Source: Pezicula radicicola
Taxonomy: Eukaryota > Ascomycota > Leotiomycetes > Helotiales > Dermateaceae
Assembly: GCA_003008705.1 (NCBI GenBank)
Contig: PDUO01000006.1
Span: 1,125,295-1,189,294 of the forward strand
Direction of reading: 5' to 3'
DNA length: 64,000 bases
The notes beneath the pieces are model-generated. The model saw nothing but the letters and a program-made list of their open reading frames with translations. It did no database searches and was not told where the DNA came from. Of this stretch, positions 32,760 to 44,223 are shown one piece after another. The position numbers were made by a program, and so were the translations under genes. Numbering within the stretch: the stretch's first letter is position 1; the number at the start of each line of letters is the position of its first letter.

Positions 32760-35197
32760 ATGTCGCGACAACCGCCTCTACCACCTGGTCCGCCACCAAG
32801 AGACAATAGAGCTCCAGGAACAAGCTACGCTGGTGATTCCTACCGCCCCAGTGGTGGTCCACCTGCCATCTCCAGCCAGAGCTACTACAACGAACCCCGC
32901 CGTGGTGAATCCCGTGATATGTTCCAGTTCTCCGGAAACAGCAGGAATGGCAGATACGATGATAACTCGAGATATGATGCTGGCCCAGCACACCGGGGTG
33001 GCAACGCATCCTACCGTCATGATTACGGCAATGCACCTCCTAGCTATGCGCCTCCTCCCGGTGCAGATACTTACCGCCCAAAGGAGACAAACTTCGACTT
33101 CCGTTTTGAGCCACCTCCCTCTATCAATCCTCGCCAGTATGATGACCGACGCGACCATCGACCTCGCTCACCCCCACGCCAGCGCAACTACAACAACGAA
33201 AATCATAACAGCTTCAAGCAGAATGGTAATGTTGGATATCGTGGCGGCGCTCGTGGTGGATATCGCGGTCGAGCTGGTCCAAGGCTAGCCTCAGATCGAG
33301 CTTTCTTGAAGACAAACCGTGAACCTACGCCTGAGTTAATGCCGGGTATGGAAGAAGATCACGGCGAGGGTGTCAAATACAGAGCCATTGATGGTATTTC
33401 AGACAGCGACGAAACAGATATGGATATTTCCGATGGAGAGGGTGGCACAGATGAGCCGGCGAAGAAGCAAGCTCGCACCAATCGCAAAGCTGCCGATGGC
33501 GACAGCGTTCCGCGATGGTCAAATCCAGATCCTTATACAGCTTTACCACCTCCTGATGACTCTCTCCGCAAGAAGAAGGACGTCGTCAAGCTCATTCGCA
33601 AATCTCGTGTTGAGACCGGTGGTACTTCAAAGACCGAAGCTGCTTCCGAAGACTTTATTTCCTTTGATTTTGGAGGCAACGACGAGCAAGAGGAGGAGGA
33701 TGATGATGACGACATCATGGAAGTGGCTCCACCTCCAGGAGCTCCAACAGGCCCCCGTTTCAGTCACCGTGACCATATTCAAAAGCAGGATACTAAGTCA
33801 GAGCTACCACAGCGTTTGCCACAGGCCCAACCTCTGCACAGCACGCAAGCTCCGCCGCCGAAGCGCCGTACGTCTCCAATTGATCTAACCTCGGATCCTG
33901 CCCTTGGAAATCGAAAGCGTACCTTTGATGATGAGATCAAAGGACCCCCTTTAATTCACAAGCCAAGCACAGGAAAGAAGAACCCCCCAGCAACAGGTGC
34001 CATTCTTAAAGACTGGCGTACTCCTGCTGGTTCGACAGGTACTCCTTGGATCAATATGGATCATTCTAAAAGTGCAAACATGGGAGTCATGTAAGTTTAT
34101 GTATTTCTCAATACATGTACCAGCTAACAGTGGTAAGGCTGCACAAAGAAATTGTCGACTTTTACCACCATGTCAGGCCGCGTGACTTCGAACAAGTCAT
34201 CCGCACAAAGCTGGTAGAAGATCTTCGCGCCCGAGTCAAACAGAGATACCCAGCTGATATTAAATGCTTTGGCTCATTCATGGCCGGTTTATATTTACCA
34301 ACAGCCGACATGGACTTGGTCATGGTTTCCGACGAATTTATGAGAGGAGGATACGGCACAATGGCTAGCAGAAATCATCTTCACAGATTCAGGGACTTCC
34401 TGGAAGCCCAGAAACTAGCACTTCCCGGAACTATTGATGTCATCGCCAAGGCCAAAGTTCCCCTTGTCAAATACGTCGACAGAATTACAGGTCTAAGAGT
34501 GGACATTTCTTTCGAAAATGATACTGGAATTATCGCCAACAAAACCTTCCAAGATTGGAAGACTCAATTTCCTGCAATGCCTATCCTCGTCACTGTCATC
34601 AAGCATTTCCTGGCAATGAGAGGTCTAAACGAGCCAGTCAACGGTGGAATCGGTGGATTTTCTGTAACATGTCTTGTAGTAAGCTTACTTCAACATATGC
34701 CGCAGGTCCAAAGCAGGAACATGATCCCCGAACATCACCTTGGCGAGGTTCTGATGGAGTTTTTCGACTTATATGGAAATGCATTCGATGTCACCACGAC
34801 TGCAATTCAATTCGATCCTCCTGCGCTCATACGAAAGGTGACAACTCCTTCTAATTTCGAGTGTTATTAGCTAACACGATTGTAGGACTCTTCTGGTGGT
34901 GTGGCTTACAACCAGATGAGAAAGGAAAAATTCACTATCATCGACCCAAACAGACGGGACAATGACATTGCTGGTGGTTCTTCCAATACCCCTACCATCA
35001 GAAAAGCCTTTTCTCGGGCATTCAACGACCTGCAGAAATGCATGGGTGACCTGTTACTGTCCAACGATCGATCCCAGAAGAGCATTTTGGGTTGTATACT
35101 TGCTGGTAACTACAGGACTTTTGATCTTCAACGGGAGCATCTTGCGCATATACATGATAGGCTCGTTGGGCCGGTCGATAACAGTATTATTGATTAA
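32760..35197 (+). CDS. CID14: Non-canonical poly(A) RNA polymerase (Trf4/Trf5/Cid14 type, TRAMP complex)
   Basis: Three exons: 32760-34090, 34138-34837, 34886-35197; introns of 47 and 48 bp; 780 residues. Residues 1-210 are Pro/Tyr/Arg/Gly rich with RGG-like repeats (GYRGGARGGYRGRAG), probably RNA binding. A long acidic and basic middle follows (EQEEEDDDDDIMEV; PPPKRR). The catalytic domain begins near residue 444 (LHKEIVDFYHHVRP). The nucleotidyltransferase signature is GSFMAGLYLPTADMDL (Gly489, Ser490, Asp501, Asp503), with the third carboxylate Asp566 in LRVDISF. PAP-associated motifs follow (GGIGGFSVTCLVVSLLQ, GEVLMEFFDLYG). In yeast and fission yeast this enzyme adds short A-tails to aberrant nuclear RNAs for exosome decay. 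The long Pro/Arg-rich N-terminus is typical of filamentous fungi. Confidence 0.93.
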
Positions 35198-37326
35198 GGA
35201 GATAAGTATTAGCGCCAAGTGTATTATCAGTTTCACTTGTAGGAGGTTGATTGCTTATTATGGCGTATGGACTAGAGGTGGCGAACGATACCCAGTGGCG
35301 TTTTACGGTCTATATCGACTTTTACGATCACTGATGTGTAGAATAGTTACGATGAGATTCGCTTTTGCTTAAGAGCTTTAGCCTTAGCTTTACTTTTTCC
35401 CCTTCCTGCAGAATCGGTGACTAACGAGCATTTTATAGTGGTCAAGCCTTGCCATCTAAGACGAGACGATCGATCACTTTCGACATCTGCTTCCTTCACA
35501 TTCGTTCATAAAGCCCATCCACACACAATCACCTTCGCACCTGCCAGATTGGCATTCGCACAGCTGATCATCCTTCTACTATAGGCTACATACAAGAGAT
35601 TGGGAAATGAAAATTTCTCCAATTCTCGCTCAAATAGGAAGAAAACACCTTTAGGTGTCTTCTTCTCTTTTTCTTCTTCCTGCGATTTTGGATGACCTAG
35701 CTTGTCGGGCTTTACGTTCGCTGCTGGGGATTCTCGCCTCGCTCTTTCCCTCCCCTCTTTCTCACTGTTGTGCTACCTTTTGGAGCGCTATGGAGAGTTT
35801 CGAGGAGGGGAGGTGCGGGATGCTGGGAAAAGTTAGAGATTTAATGGCAAGGGGGTGGGTAAGTAGGTAATGATGTGCGTTGGGATTGGTAGTGGAGTGC
35901 TAACTTGGTAGGTAGCCAAAGTGTGGTTTGACTTGATTAGAAATCCTTTACTTCGAGAATTTATCAATGTAAACTCAAGCATCTTCTTTATCTTCTTTTT
36001 CTTTTGTGTAGGTAGATTTGTTTTATCATTTTTGAAGCATTTCAACATATAATAGTCCACTATCCTAAATTCCAATATATATATATAAACAAGGCAAACA
36101 TAGGTACCTACCCTACCTTCGTAGGTATGCTAAAAGGGGAGATAGAAAATAATAACAAGAATTATTACACCCTGAACCACACTCTGCAGCTCTCGGGAAG
36201 GTTTTCTATATCGAAGGGGAGTTCTGGTGTGGTCATCACGTCTCTTTGGTTTATTGTTGTTCTTTGTTTTTTGGCCTTTTTTTTGGAGTTTTGGGGGAGG
36301 GAGTTGGGGTTTAGAGGGTGGTGAATTTGATAGAGGAATTTACGGTGAGGTAAGAGAGGAATGGGCGGAAGAGAACGTAGCTAATTTTTCGTACTACTAG
36401 GTAAGAAAGAGCTGTCTAGAAGAAGCTTACCTTCTGGTTGTATCTAAGACAATGCTGCTAAGTTCAACGAGGCGAGCTGGGCTAGTTTTCTGTAACAAAT
36501 GTGATTTGGTTTAGTAGTTGACTTCCCTCCTAGGAGGGAGGTCGTATTAAGTGGGATTGTTAGTCTTCCGTACTATTCTTTTTGATTTTGGTTCTAGTTT
36601 TCCCCTTTTACACTTTGTTTTCGGTGCTGAACTTTATGCTGCTTGCGAGCCTTTTGAGTACAGGTTTGAGTTAGGTGGCAAACTATGTTACTTAAGTTAA
36701 TTATGCGTGTTATGTTCGGATAGGTTGAGATACGAAGGTCAAGTAAATTAGCTTACCATACTGCTATGTGATTATCTTTTAGATACCTAGATATAGTTAT
36801 GTACCAGTGACATTATTTCCAGGTAGTTTTCTGTTTTTTAAAGACAAACTTGATGTTTGGAGAGTGGGAATTCCAATTAGGTTGGCTATAATAAGAGTTG
36901 ATGAAGTATCAGTGAAGAAACTGTGTTTAGTTCGCTTAAAGCAAAGTTTTGAAAGTTTCGTTGGAATTGGGTTTTCAAGGCTTTAAAGTCGCCTTGAATA
37001 AATAATACGAAGGGTTATTAACGAAACTCAATTGTTTACCATGTTCGGCAAGAGAGCATTCGTATCTCGTTCTTCAAAGAGTTCGCCTTACAATGCACAC
37101 AAAGTTTCGGACTAGCCCAAAGTAGTCAAAAAGTCTGAATCACTTTAAGCATAATCATTGATTCACACCCGCAAACTCTATTACAAGTATTAAGCTTTGT
37201 CAACTCCCGTCCTGTAAAGTATGTCCCAACAACTTCTACAAGGTTTAAGCAGATACATCATAATATATCATAGGTAGGTAGATAGTCATATACTCGTATC
37301 ATATTATTATCCCTAAAATGAAATCT
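35198..37326. other. Intergenic region, about 2.1 kb
   Basis: No supported gene. Contains pyrimidine-rich tracts (about 35650-35780), a TATATATATA run near 36078, and a GGTACCTACCCTACCTTCGTAGGTA block at about 36102-36126 with inverted symmetry. Confidence 0.4.
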
Positions 37327-39714
37327 CTACGCATCAACAGCAAACCGATCAATAAACTTAAAAGTTTTCAGCCCCTCCTCAAACTGCGTCACGAAATCCG
37401 TAACCGTCCCATCATTACCATCATTACTATAAACACCAGGTGTGGTCGTAATACCAGCCGTTCTCAAAACACTAGAAGCGGTACCTAAAGCTCCGACTGG
37501 TTTACCCCATCGATAACCATCCGTGACAATCTGAGCTGGTCTCCCGGCCGGAAAGAGTGTAGATGAACTGTTTAGACCGAATAACTTTTCGGCTCCTGTG
37601 GTTACGATTATACCATCGAATGCCGTGGCGTCTGCTGCTGAGTAGGTTTGTGCTGTACCGTTTGACAGTGATTCACCGATTATGGTCGTTGTTACGTTTG
37701 AGGCTGCGAAGGCTGTTGATAGTTCTTGGGCTTGTGATAGTGATGCTGATGAGCTTGTGGTTGCTAGGATTCCTACTTTTAGCGTTGCGACCGATGGGAG
37801 ACTGTAGTTGAATATTGAGATGTAGGCTGTGCTGTTGTCGTTGTAGAATGTTGGGTCTGGGGCTGGAGCTGTCATTCCCAATGCTGTTGCTACTCGTGTT
37901 GCTAAGTCGTTGCTGACGCGGTTAAGTTGAATTAAAACATTGGATTTAACGATTGGTGACGTTAGATGCGATGTTTCGAAACGGATGGCGTTGATCAAGA
38001 ATTGTTGTTCGACCGGGATAAGCGAGTTGTAAAATAATCTTGGTTGGGACCATACGTCTGAAAAGGTGGAGGATACGGCTCTCACGAGGCTTCCGCTCAC
38101 GGTTCTCTTTGGGGCAGTGAAGAATCCGTTGCCGACGGTTTGGTTGGCTTGTTTTGGGGAGCCGCTGTTCAGCGTGTTTGGGGAGTAGGCTGCTGTGTTC
38201 AAGTGGATGAAGTTTTGGCCGGCGCCATCCCGATTGTTGTTGTGAATTGGGACTCTGGGACGGTTGATGGGGAGTTGTTCGAAGTTTGGTCCTCCGTGGC
38301 GGTTAAGTTGGGTGTCGAGGTAGGAGAAGATACGGCCTTGGAGTAGAGGGTCATCCGTAAAGTCAATACCGCGAACAATGTGGCCAGGTTGGAACTGTAG
38401 AACGTTAGTTTTTTGGCCCGAACATGAAACGGACTTTTGTTTGAAGCTTACCATCACTTGCTCGGTTTCGGCAAAGTAATTGCTCGGGTTCTTGTTCAAA
38501 GTCATCTTGCCAATGATTTGCACAGGAACCAATTCCTCAGGGATAATCTTAGTAGGGTCCAAAAGATCAAATCCGAAAGCGAGGACATCCTCTTCCTCAA
38601 CAATTTGCACACCGAGTTCCCATTCGGGTCCATTGCCAGACTCAATAGCGTCCCACAGATCCTGACGATGAGCATCTGCGTTCTTGCCCGCCAAAGCCTG
38701 TGCTTCCTCCCATAATAAGCTAGCTTTACCTTGCTTGGACTTCCAATGGAATTTCACCAACTTGGTATTTCCTTCATCGGTTACGAAGCGGAATGTGTGG
38801 ATTCCAAACCCGTCCATGTGACGGAAGGACCGAGGAATTCCGTTACCTGCCATTGCCCAGAAGAGCGTGTGTAGGGAGCTAGGTTGCTGACTGAAGAAAT
38901 CCCAGGCTGAGTCGTGGGCTGTTGCTGCTTGGGGGATTTCTTTGTCTGGGGTGGGCTTTACGGCGTGGATTAGATCTGGGAACAGAATTGCATCTTGGAT
39001 GAAGAATACGGGGATGTTGTTTCCCACAATATCTGTGAAGAAGAGTTAGAACTAGAATTATACGAAATGTGTAGGGCAGAATAACTTACCAAAGTTTCCC
39101 TCGTCTGTATAAAATCTTGTTGCAAATCCGTGAACATCTCGAGCAGTATCGGCACTTCCTCTGCTACCGGCAACGGTTGAGAAACGGACGAAGACGGGTG
39201 TCTCTTTGCCTGCGGCACCAAGGAACGAAGCAGCAGTGATATTGGAGTAATCACCGTAGCTTACAAAGGTTCCGTGTGCTCCTACTTTATGTTAGTATTG
39301 TTGTGAATATCAACTGATGATTGAGGGAGTAACTTACCAGCTCCTCTGGCATGAACTGCACGCTCAGGAACCTATACTCTGTTAGTTTGACTATCATGGA
39401 AATAGTAGGCACAGGTAGAGACTCACTCGCTCATGATCGAAATGAGTAATCTTCTGTCGAAAGATAAAGTCCTCTAACAAAGTTGGTCCTCGGTCTCCAG
39501 CTTTCAATGAGTTCTGGTCAGAGAATGGTCCTCCAACATCAGATGTCAAGAAAGAATCTGTATCATCGACGGTGAACTCAGCCAAGAAGTCATCTGTGGC
39601 ATCACGAGCATTGAGGTCACGTTTCTTATAGGCAGGCTCGACGTCCATATATGGACAGTTGGCGGCGACTAGAGTCGAGGAGATGCCAAGAAGAAAACAT
39701 AATGAGGAACGCAT
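37327..39714 (-). CDS. Secreted large-subunit (clade 2) catalase
   Basis: Five exons: 39714-39427, 39371-39338, 39281-39090, 39032-38452, 38394-37327; introns of 55, 56, 57 and 57 bp; all phases fit, giving 720 residues. The N-terminus [20 protein letters not shown] is a signal peptide, followed by a short pro-region with a dibasic KKR. Catalytic His103 lies in [15 protein letters not shown] (the tiny 34-nt exon), the catalytic Asn in GNNIPVFF (Asn176/177), and the proximal haem-ligand Tyr390 in RIFSYLDTQ. After about residue 560 comes a flavodoxin/class-I-amidotransferase-like domain ([19 protein letters not shown] ... [14 protein letters not shown]), the mark of large-subunit catalases. It detoxifies hydrogen peroxide outside the cell or in the wall. 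Length and organisation match CatB-type enzymes. Confidence 0.95.
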
Positions 39715-41150
39715 CTTGGTAAGTAGGACAACAGAAGTAAGGATCGTAAAGCGTCGACGAAGAGTTGACTGAAGGAAAGAAATCTATCAAGTGGGGGAAA
39801 GTGATGAATCTTTATAGTTTATTGACGGGGGGTGGAAGCAAGCAAACATTATCTGACGTTTTTGCCCTACAGTTATTTAATGGGGCTGTATAAAATAGCA
39901 CATTGGTATTACTATTTTCGAATAGACAAAAAGAGATGACAGTGTGACAACTTGCATAGGATACCTTGTACATATTACTTAGCTCTCAATTCCTGGCTGG
40001 TACCTGAACTGACGAACCAATGCAAGGGCCAGGACTGCCCCTGGGATCTTGGAAAGCGGCAATCCCAAGCAGTAGTGGTATACCTTTCAAATGCTGGTGA
40101 TGGAAGGTGGTATTGGACGAATCGGCCCATAAGTAACTTTAGCTTTACCACTTTACCTTAATAACTACGATTGAATTGCTGCTTTAGGTTTTACGTGCTT
40201 TATTCCTCTTGTTACTTTATCAAAAAAATTATATCATATTTCTATTACCCGAGCGTCTCCGTACTACAGTAGCTCCAAAATCGCCCATTAAGAGACCGTC
40301 ATTCAGTCAGCACTATTGGGGGGGGGCATGACATGATAATCCAATATCAGAAACGGGAGATTCCAAAGCCTGGATCGGGGAAAGAAGGTAAGCAGGCGAG
40401 AGGTACCTCCCGAGAACCATGCGGGTCTATCAGCCCATGGAACAGTTGAAAAAGCAATTATGTCACATCGTTGTTAACTCAGAAGCACAGATTGGCTCGC
40501 CTGAGCGGCACACAGTACGTACTGTGCAAGCCGGAGGGTCGGCACACAGAGTCTGAGTTCCCCTAATGTGGTACAACTTTCGGGCTTGGCGAATATAAGT
40601 GCAAATGCGGAAACCGGAGAGAGAAAAAAGGATAGAGAATTGAATTTCTAACAGGACCCAAGAAAAGTCAAAATGATTCCAAAGACAAAACAAACTATTA
40701 TAACCAACGACCAATAAGAGAGCAGTGATTGAAATGGCGTGAGGGGAACAGGACCGGAGACAAAGGAACTCAAAGACAGGAGATGAATTGTTAGCATGCC
40801 CTGACATGTCGAAAAGCACAGTAATCTTACAGGGTTCGCACATGCCGTGATTTTTAAGCGACACGGATCGGCGGGGTTTCGCGTCAATGCTTGCTTGGCC
40901 TATATTTGAAGACCCATCGCCCTTGGAAATCGAGGTTGTTCGTTTTTTGTAAGCATCTTCATTCTAGACCCCGCGCGAAAAGATCGCCTTTGTGTTGTAC
41001 AATATATTTATAATATTATTTATATTTACTTTAAAGCCTAAGTAAGCTTATATACTTTATTATTTAATAACGCTATATAATTATTTGAGTAAAGTAGCCT
41101 ATATACGTACTATATAACACGTTAGAACAATAACTATTTGCTAGTAATGC

Positions 41151-41251
41151 GCTAGTGACACCAACCGGAATTTCTAATTCGCCGATATCGTGTTAGCGGC
41201 ACGCTAGTAGCACCGGCCGGAGTTTCTAACTCACCGATACAGGGTCAGCAA
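41151..41251. repeat. Diverged direct repeat of about 50 bp
   Basis: Copies start at 41151 (GCTAGTGACACCAACCGGAA) and 41203 (GCTAGTAGCACCGGCCGGAG) and continue as TTTCTAATTCGCCGATA versus TTTCTAACTCACCGATA. Most differences are transitions. Confidence 0.55.
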
Positions 41252-41455
41252 AGGATTTTAAAATTATACTGTAACTACCTTCTAAATAGAGGTAGAATTA
41301 ATATAATTTAAGTTTAGTACTATAGCAATTAGCTATTAAAATAACAGCACTTAGGCTTTAAAACAAATAGCGTTGTTAAAGCTCTTAATACTGCCCAACG
41401 ACGAAATCGAAGGTCATTCAGCGATGCCAAGAGTGCCAAGCCACTAAGTAACATT

Positions 41456-41647
41456 TTACATTCGAACTGGGGGGTATATTGTAAGCTGAGAGTCGAGATC
41501 GACAGGAAAGTTCTTCTTACAAACATCACATTCGGCTAGAGAGTTCAACGCCGCCTCGTGATTTCGATCTGTTAAGCTGATCCTAGTAATAAACCGTTTG
41601 GCATCGGCGCATAGCCTATTGAAATAAGCCAAGGAGAAAAGAGCCAT
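41456..41647 (-). CDS. Possible small protein, 63 aa
   Basis: Open frame with good start context (TCAAAATGGC), starting MALFSLAYFNRLCADAKRF and ending YPPVRM, with a CDVCKKNF cysteine pair. Codon use looks gene-like, but there is no recognised family and the surrounding DNA is decayed, so this could be a relic of a longer gene or chance. Confidence 0.25.
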   Translation of the reverse strand: MALFSLAYFNRLCADAKRFITRISLTDRNHEAALNSLAECDVCKKNFPVDLDSQLTIYPPVRM

Positions 41648-41955
41648 TTTGATCTACGTGGAGTGCCTCTGTTGCCAAGTGGCGGTGCGCATTCTGCTGG
41701 TCGTGTGCTTTTCTTTGGTCCCTATGCCCTACCGACGTGGGTGGACGTGCTCAGTTAAAGTTCTTCAGCGTTTATTATAGTACCAAGTGGTGGTGTGGTT
41801 CCTGTTGTTGTGTAGTTTTCTCTCCTGCCTACAGACGTACTGTGCTTAGTTAACATTTTAGAAAATTAGCATTTGGGGTCTTCTGACTAGGTCAGACTGG
41901 CCAGTAGCTCTGAATAAGCGTTTTTAAACTCTGGATAATAAGCATAAAAGGAATC

Positions 41956-42205
41956 CCAAGCATTGAATTTCAAAATACGCCTATTATTCGTTCGGTGTCT
42001 AGCAGCCAGTTAACCTCGGTGATTTAGGCAATGCAGATTTGGTTTTCTTGCGTTATTAAAGGGTATTTTAACTACTCATGCCAAGCATTGAATTACAAAA
42101 CTCGCCTATTCCATTCGTTCGGTATTAGCAGTCAGTTAACCTCGGTGGTTTAGGCAATGCAGGTTCGGTTCCTTCGGTTGTTAAAGTGTATCTCAACTAT
42201 TCAAC
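41956..42205. repeat. 125-bp tandem duplication
   Basis: Copy 1 starts at 41956 and copy 2 at 42081, both with CCAAGCATTGAATT. They share CGTTCGGT, CAGTTAACCTCGGTG and TTTAGGCAATGCAG in the same order and spacing. Differences are largely C/T and G/A. Confidence 0.7.
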
Positions 42206-42466
42206 CAAACCTGCCAGCTATCAGCATTGAATCTTATAGTGCTTATGAAGAAGTTGTCAATCGTCTAATACGATATTGTTTCAAGGACTTGAGAACATTT
42301 GCAAAGGCGGTAGATTGGATGCGGCACACGTCAAGATCCGGGTTTCCGTGGTGCAGGTTGCAAAGAATATCATGTATTACTCAGACTAACTTAGTAACGC
42401 AACGTCCAACATCCCGATTTCAATACCGCGCAGAAATTCCACTCTCTGCTTTCATTCCCCAAATAC

Positions 42467-43559
42467 CTAAGCTGGCTGTTCTATAGCTGTCTGCTTATCC
42501 GCGTTGTCTTGATAGTTGAGCCAATGTTTGTAAGTGTCCCCGTTTAGCTTTAGTACAAGACTGTACTCCGAAAAGTTAGGATGCTTGACAACTCGAACAC
42601 GAGGAAGAGTCGAAGTTGTCCATGCTGTGTCCTTCACCCAGTAAACACAAACATCCAACAAACCCCGCAGATCATGGCCGCTAAAGACTTTCGCAATCCA
42701 CCGACTGATCATGAGATGACAAAACTCCAGAGCCTTGTAGTTGATAGTGAAACATTTAAGGCCAACAAATTCAAAAAGGACAGGCACTGTCGGGTTGATG
42801 GGACTTAAGTTGAACGGATACACTGATTGGGTTTGGACGACATCTCCGGGTACGATAATACGGTGGCGGTGGTCAGGTGAATCCATGTTGTTGGCAAAAG
42901 CTAGCAATTGGCTCTGTCGCAATTGTCGAGCATCATGATCAATGACAGGTGAGAGTACATAAAGCTTAAGCCCTTCTTCTCTGGACTCTCGGCATGTATG
43001 TAAGAGAGGTGGTACAGGAACGACTTCTAAAGTTGAGAGCTGATTCAGGTCGAGGTCGAGATTGTGTTGCAGGGCTGCAAACTTCCAGATCTTAAGGCGA
43101 ATTTCTGTGCAAAGCTTTGAGAACCGAGGGAAGGTCTTCATACTAATTCCGGTCTCCAGCTCTAGCGCGTATCATCAGATTTCATCCTCAGCTTCGAGAT
43201 TTCGGGCCACTTACCATGCTTGTCCCCGGCCGCTGCGGCAGTACTGTGATGGGATTCACCATGGGAATCGTTGATCTGCGGTGGAGAAGCCATATCTAAG
43301 ATGCATCATCAGCATCCATCTTAAAGTTGAAAGATTGGCGCGCTTACCCTGCTTGTCCTGAGCCGCTACGACGGTACTCTCATCGGATTCACCACGAAAA
43401 TCGTTGCTTTGAAGTGTAGAAACCATATCTAGTGCGCACCGTTAGCATCCATCATCAGCTTCAAAGACCGGCCCTCTTACCTTGCATGTTCTCGGTCGTT
43501 GCGGCGGTACTATCGATGAATTCACCGCGAGAGTCAGCGCTCTGCAGTGGAGAAGTCAT
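42467..43559 (-). CDS. 2EXR-domain protein with tandemly triplicated first coding exon
   Basis: Four exons: 43559-43481 (79 nt), 43428-43348 (81), 43295-43215 (81) and 43161-42467 (695); introns of 52, 52 and 53 bp, all phase 1, all GTAAG...CTAG/TTAG; 311 residues. The first three exons encode three related 26-27-residue modules (MTSPLQSADSRGEF.., MVSTLQSNDFRGES.., MASPPQINDSHGES..), each beginning with its own ATG. The last exon gives a 2EXR domain: FPRFSKLCTEIRLKIWKFA at the start and PLLHTCRESREEGLKLY about 30 residues later. 2EXR proteins are numerous in Leotiomycetes and of unknown function. The gene is shadowed upstream by decayed repeats. Exon joins are inferred from splice signals and phase and need transcript support. 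Confidence 0.8.
43215..43559 (-). repeat. 133-bp exon-intron unit in three tandem copies
   Basis: Exon plus intron repeats with period 133 bp: exons start (minus strand) at 43559/43428/43295. Both exon and intron parts are similar (introns begin GTAAG and contain GATGGATGCT or related words). Each exon is 79-81 nt and begins at or just before an ATG. Confidence 0.8.
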
Positions 43560-44223
43560 GATGCTTGATGAACAAGGAATGCTTTTGTCTTTCTTTGAGT
43601 GGGTTGAGAGAAATAGGATCGATGCAGCATCAAGTTGCTAACTTTTTATTTGCATGTGAGGGTGGAGTTGTGGATTGGTGGATTCTTTGCGGGGCGCAAT
43701 GGTTTTGTTTTGTTTGGTCGTCAAGTTGGCTTGGTGTTTGTTGGTGGATGAGGTTGGAAGAAAGGCCCGACTTCCTCGCTAAAATATGATATCGCATTCG
43801 TTTCTTCCCTCGCGACGCCAGGCAGAACCGCGGTATTTACCAGCTTCAGTTATTCACTACTTGCGTCAATTCACTCGGTGAAATACCAAGGATATTAGGT
43901 CAGAAAACAGCCTTATGTCGCTTGTCATATTGCTTCCTCAAACTCGGTAGCGGCATTCGTTCACAATGTTTCGCTTCTGAAGGAAATTTAAACGACACTC
44001 CACCTCTTTCGACTTTATGACAACTCTATAAGGTACCAACAAAATCATCTTCAGCTTCAGCTCTAGCGCTTAATGGAAACTAAACCTACTCCACAGATCA
44101 ATCTGCAACGAAGGATTCGCAGGCTTGTCAAATGCAAAAGACTTAAGCACATGGCTACGTATATAGCTCGCAATAACCCTACACTCTTAATCGCATCTGT
44201 ATTTACCATTTCATACATAACGA
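43560..44223. other. Intergenic region
   Basis: Promoter side of the 2EXR gene and 3' side of the dioxygenase. A short stretch at 44055-44070 shares CAGCTCTAGCGC with the last 2EXR intron boundary (43157-43168), possibly a fragment of the same repeated unit. No other gene seen. Confidence 0.35.

Larger units (their letters stand above)
39715..42466. other. Repeat-bearing, AT-rich intergenic region
   Basis: About 2.75 kb. It holds a run of nine G near 40319, an AT-rich tract (40990-41340), a duplicated block of about 50 bp (41151-41251) and a 125-bp tandem duplication (41956-42205). Overall it looks like decayed duplicated DNA. One short open frame at 41456-41647 is listed separately with low confidence. 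Confidence 0.5.

Noticed and set aside
40463..40864. Minus-strand open frame of 133 codons
   Set aside because: No clear start context or domain; located in decayed AT-rich DNA; Cys/Leu/Ser excess looks like chance.
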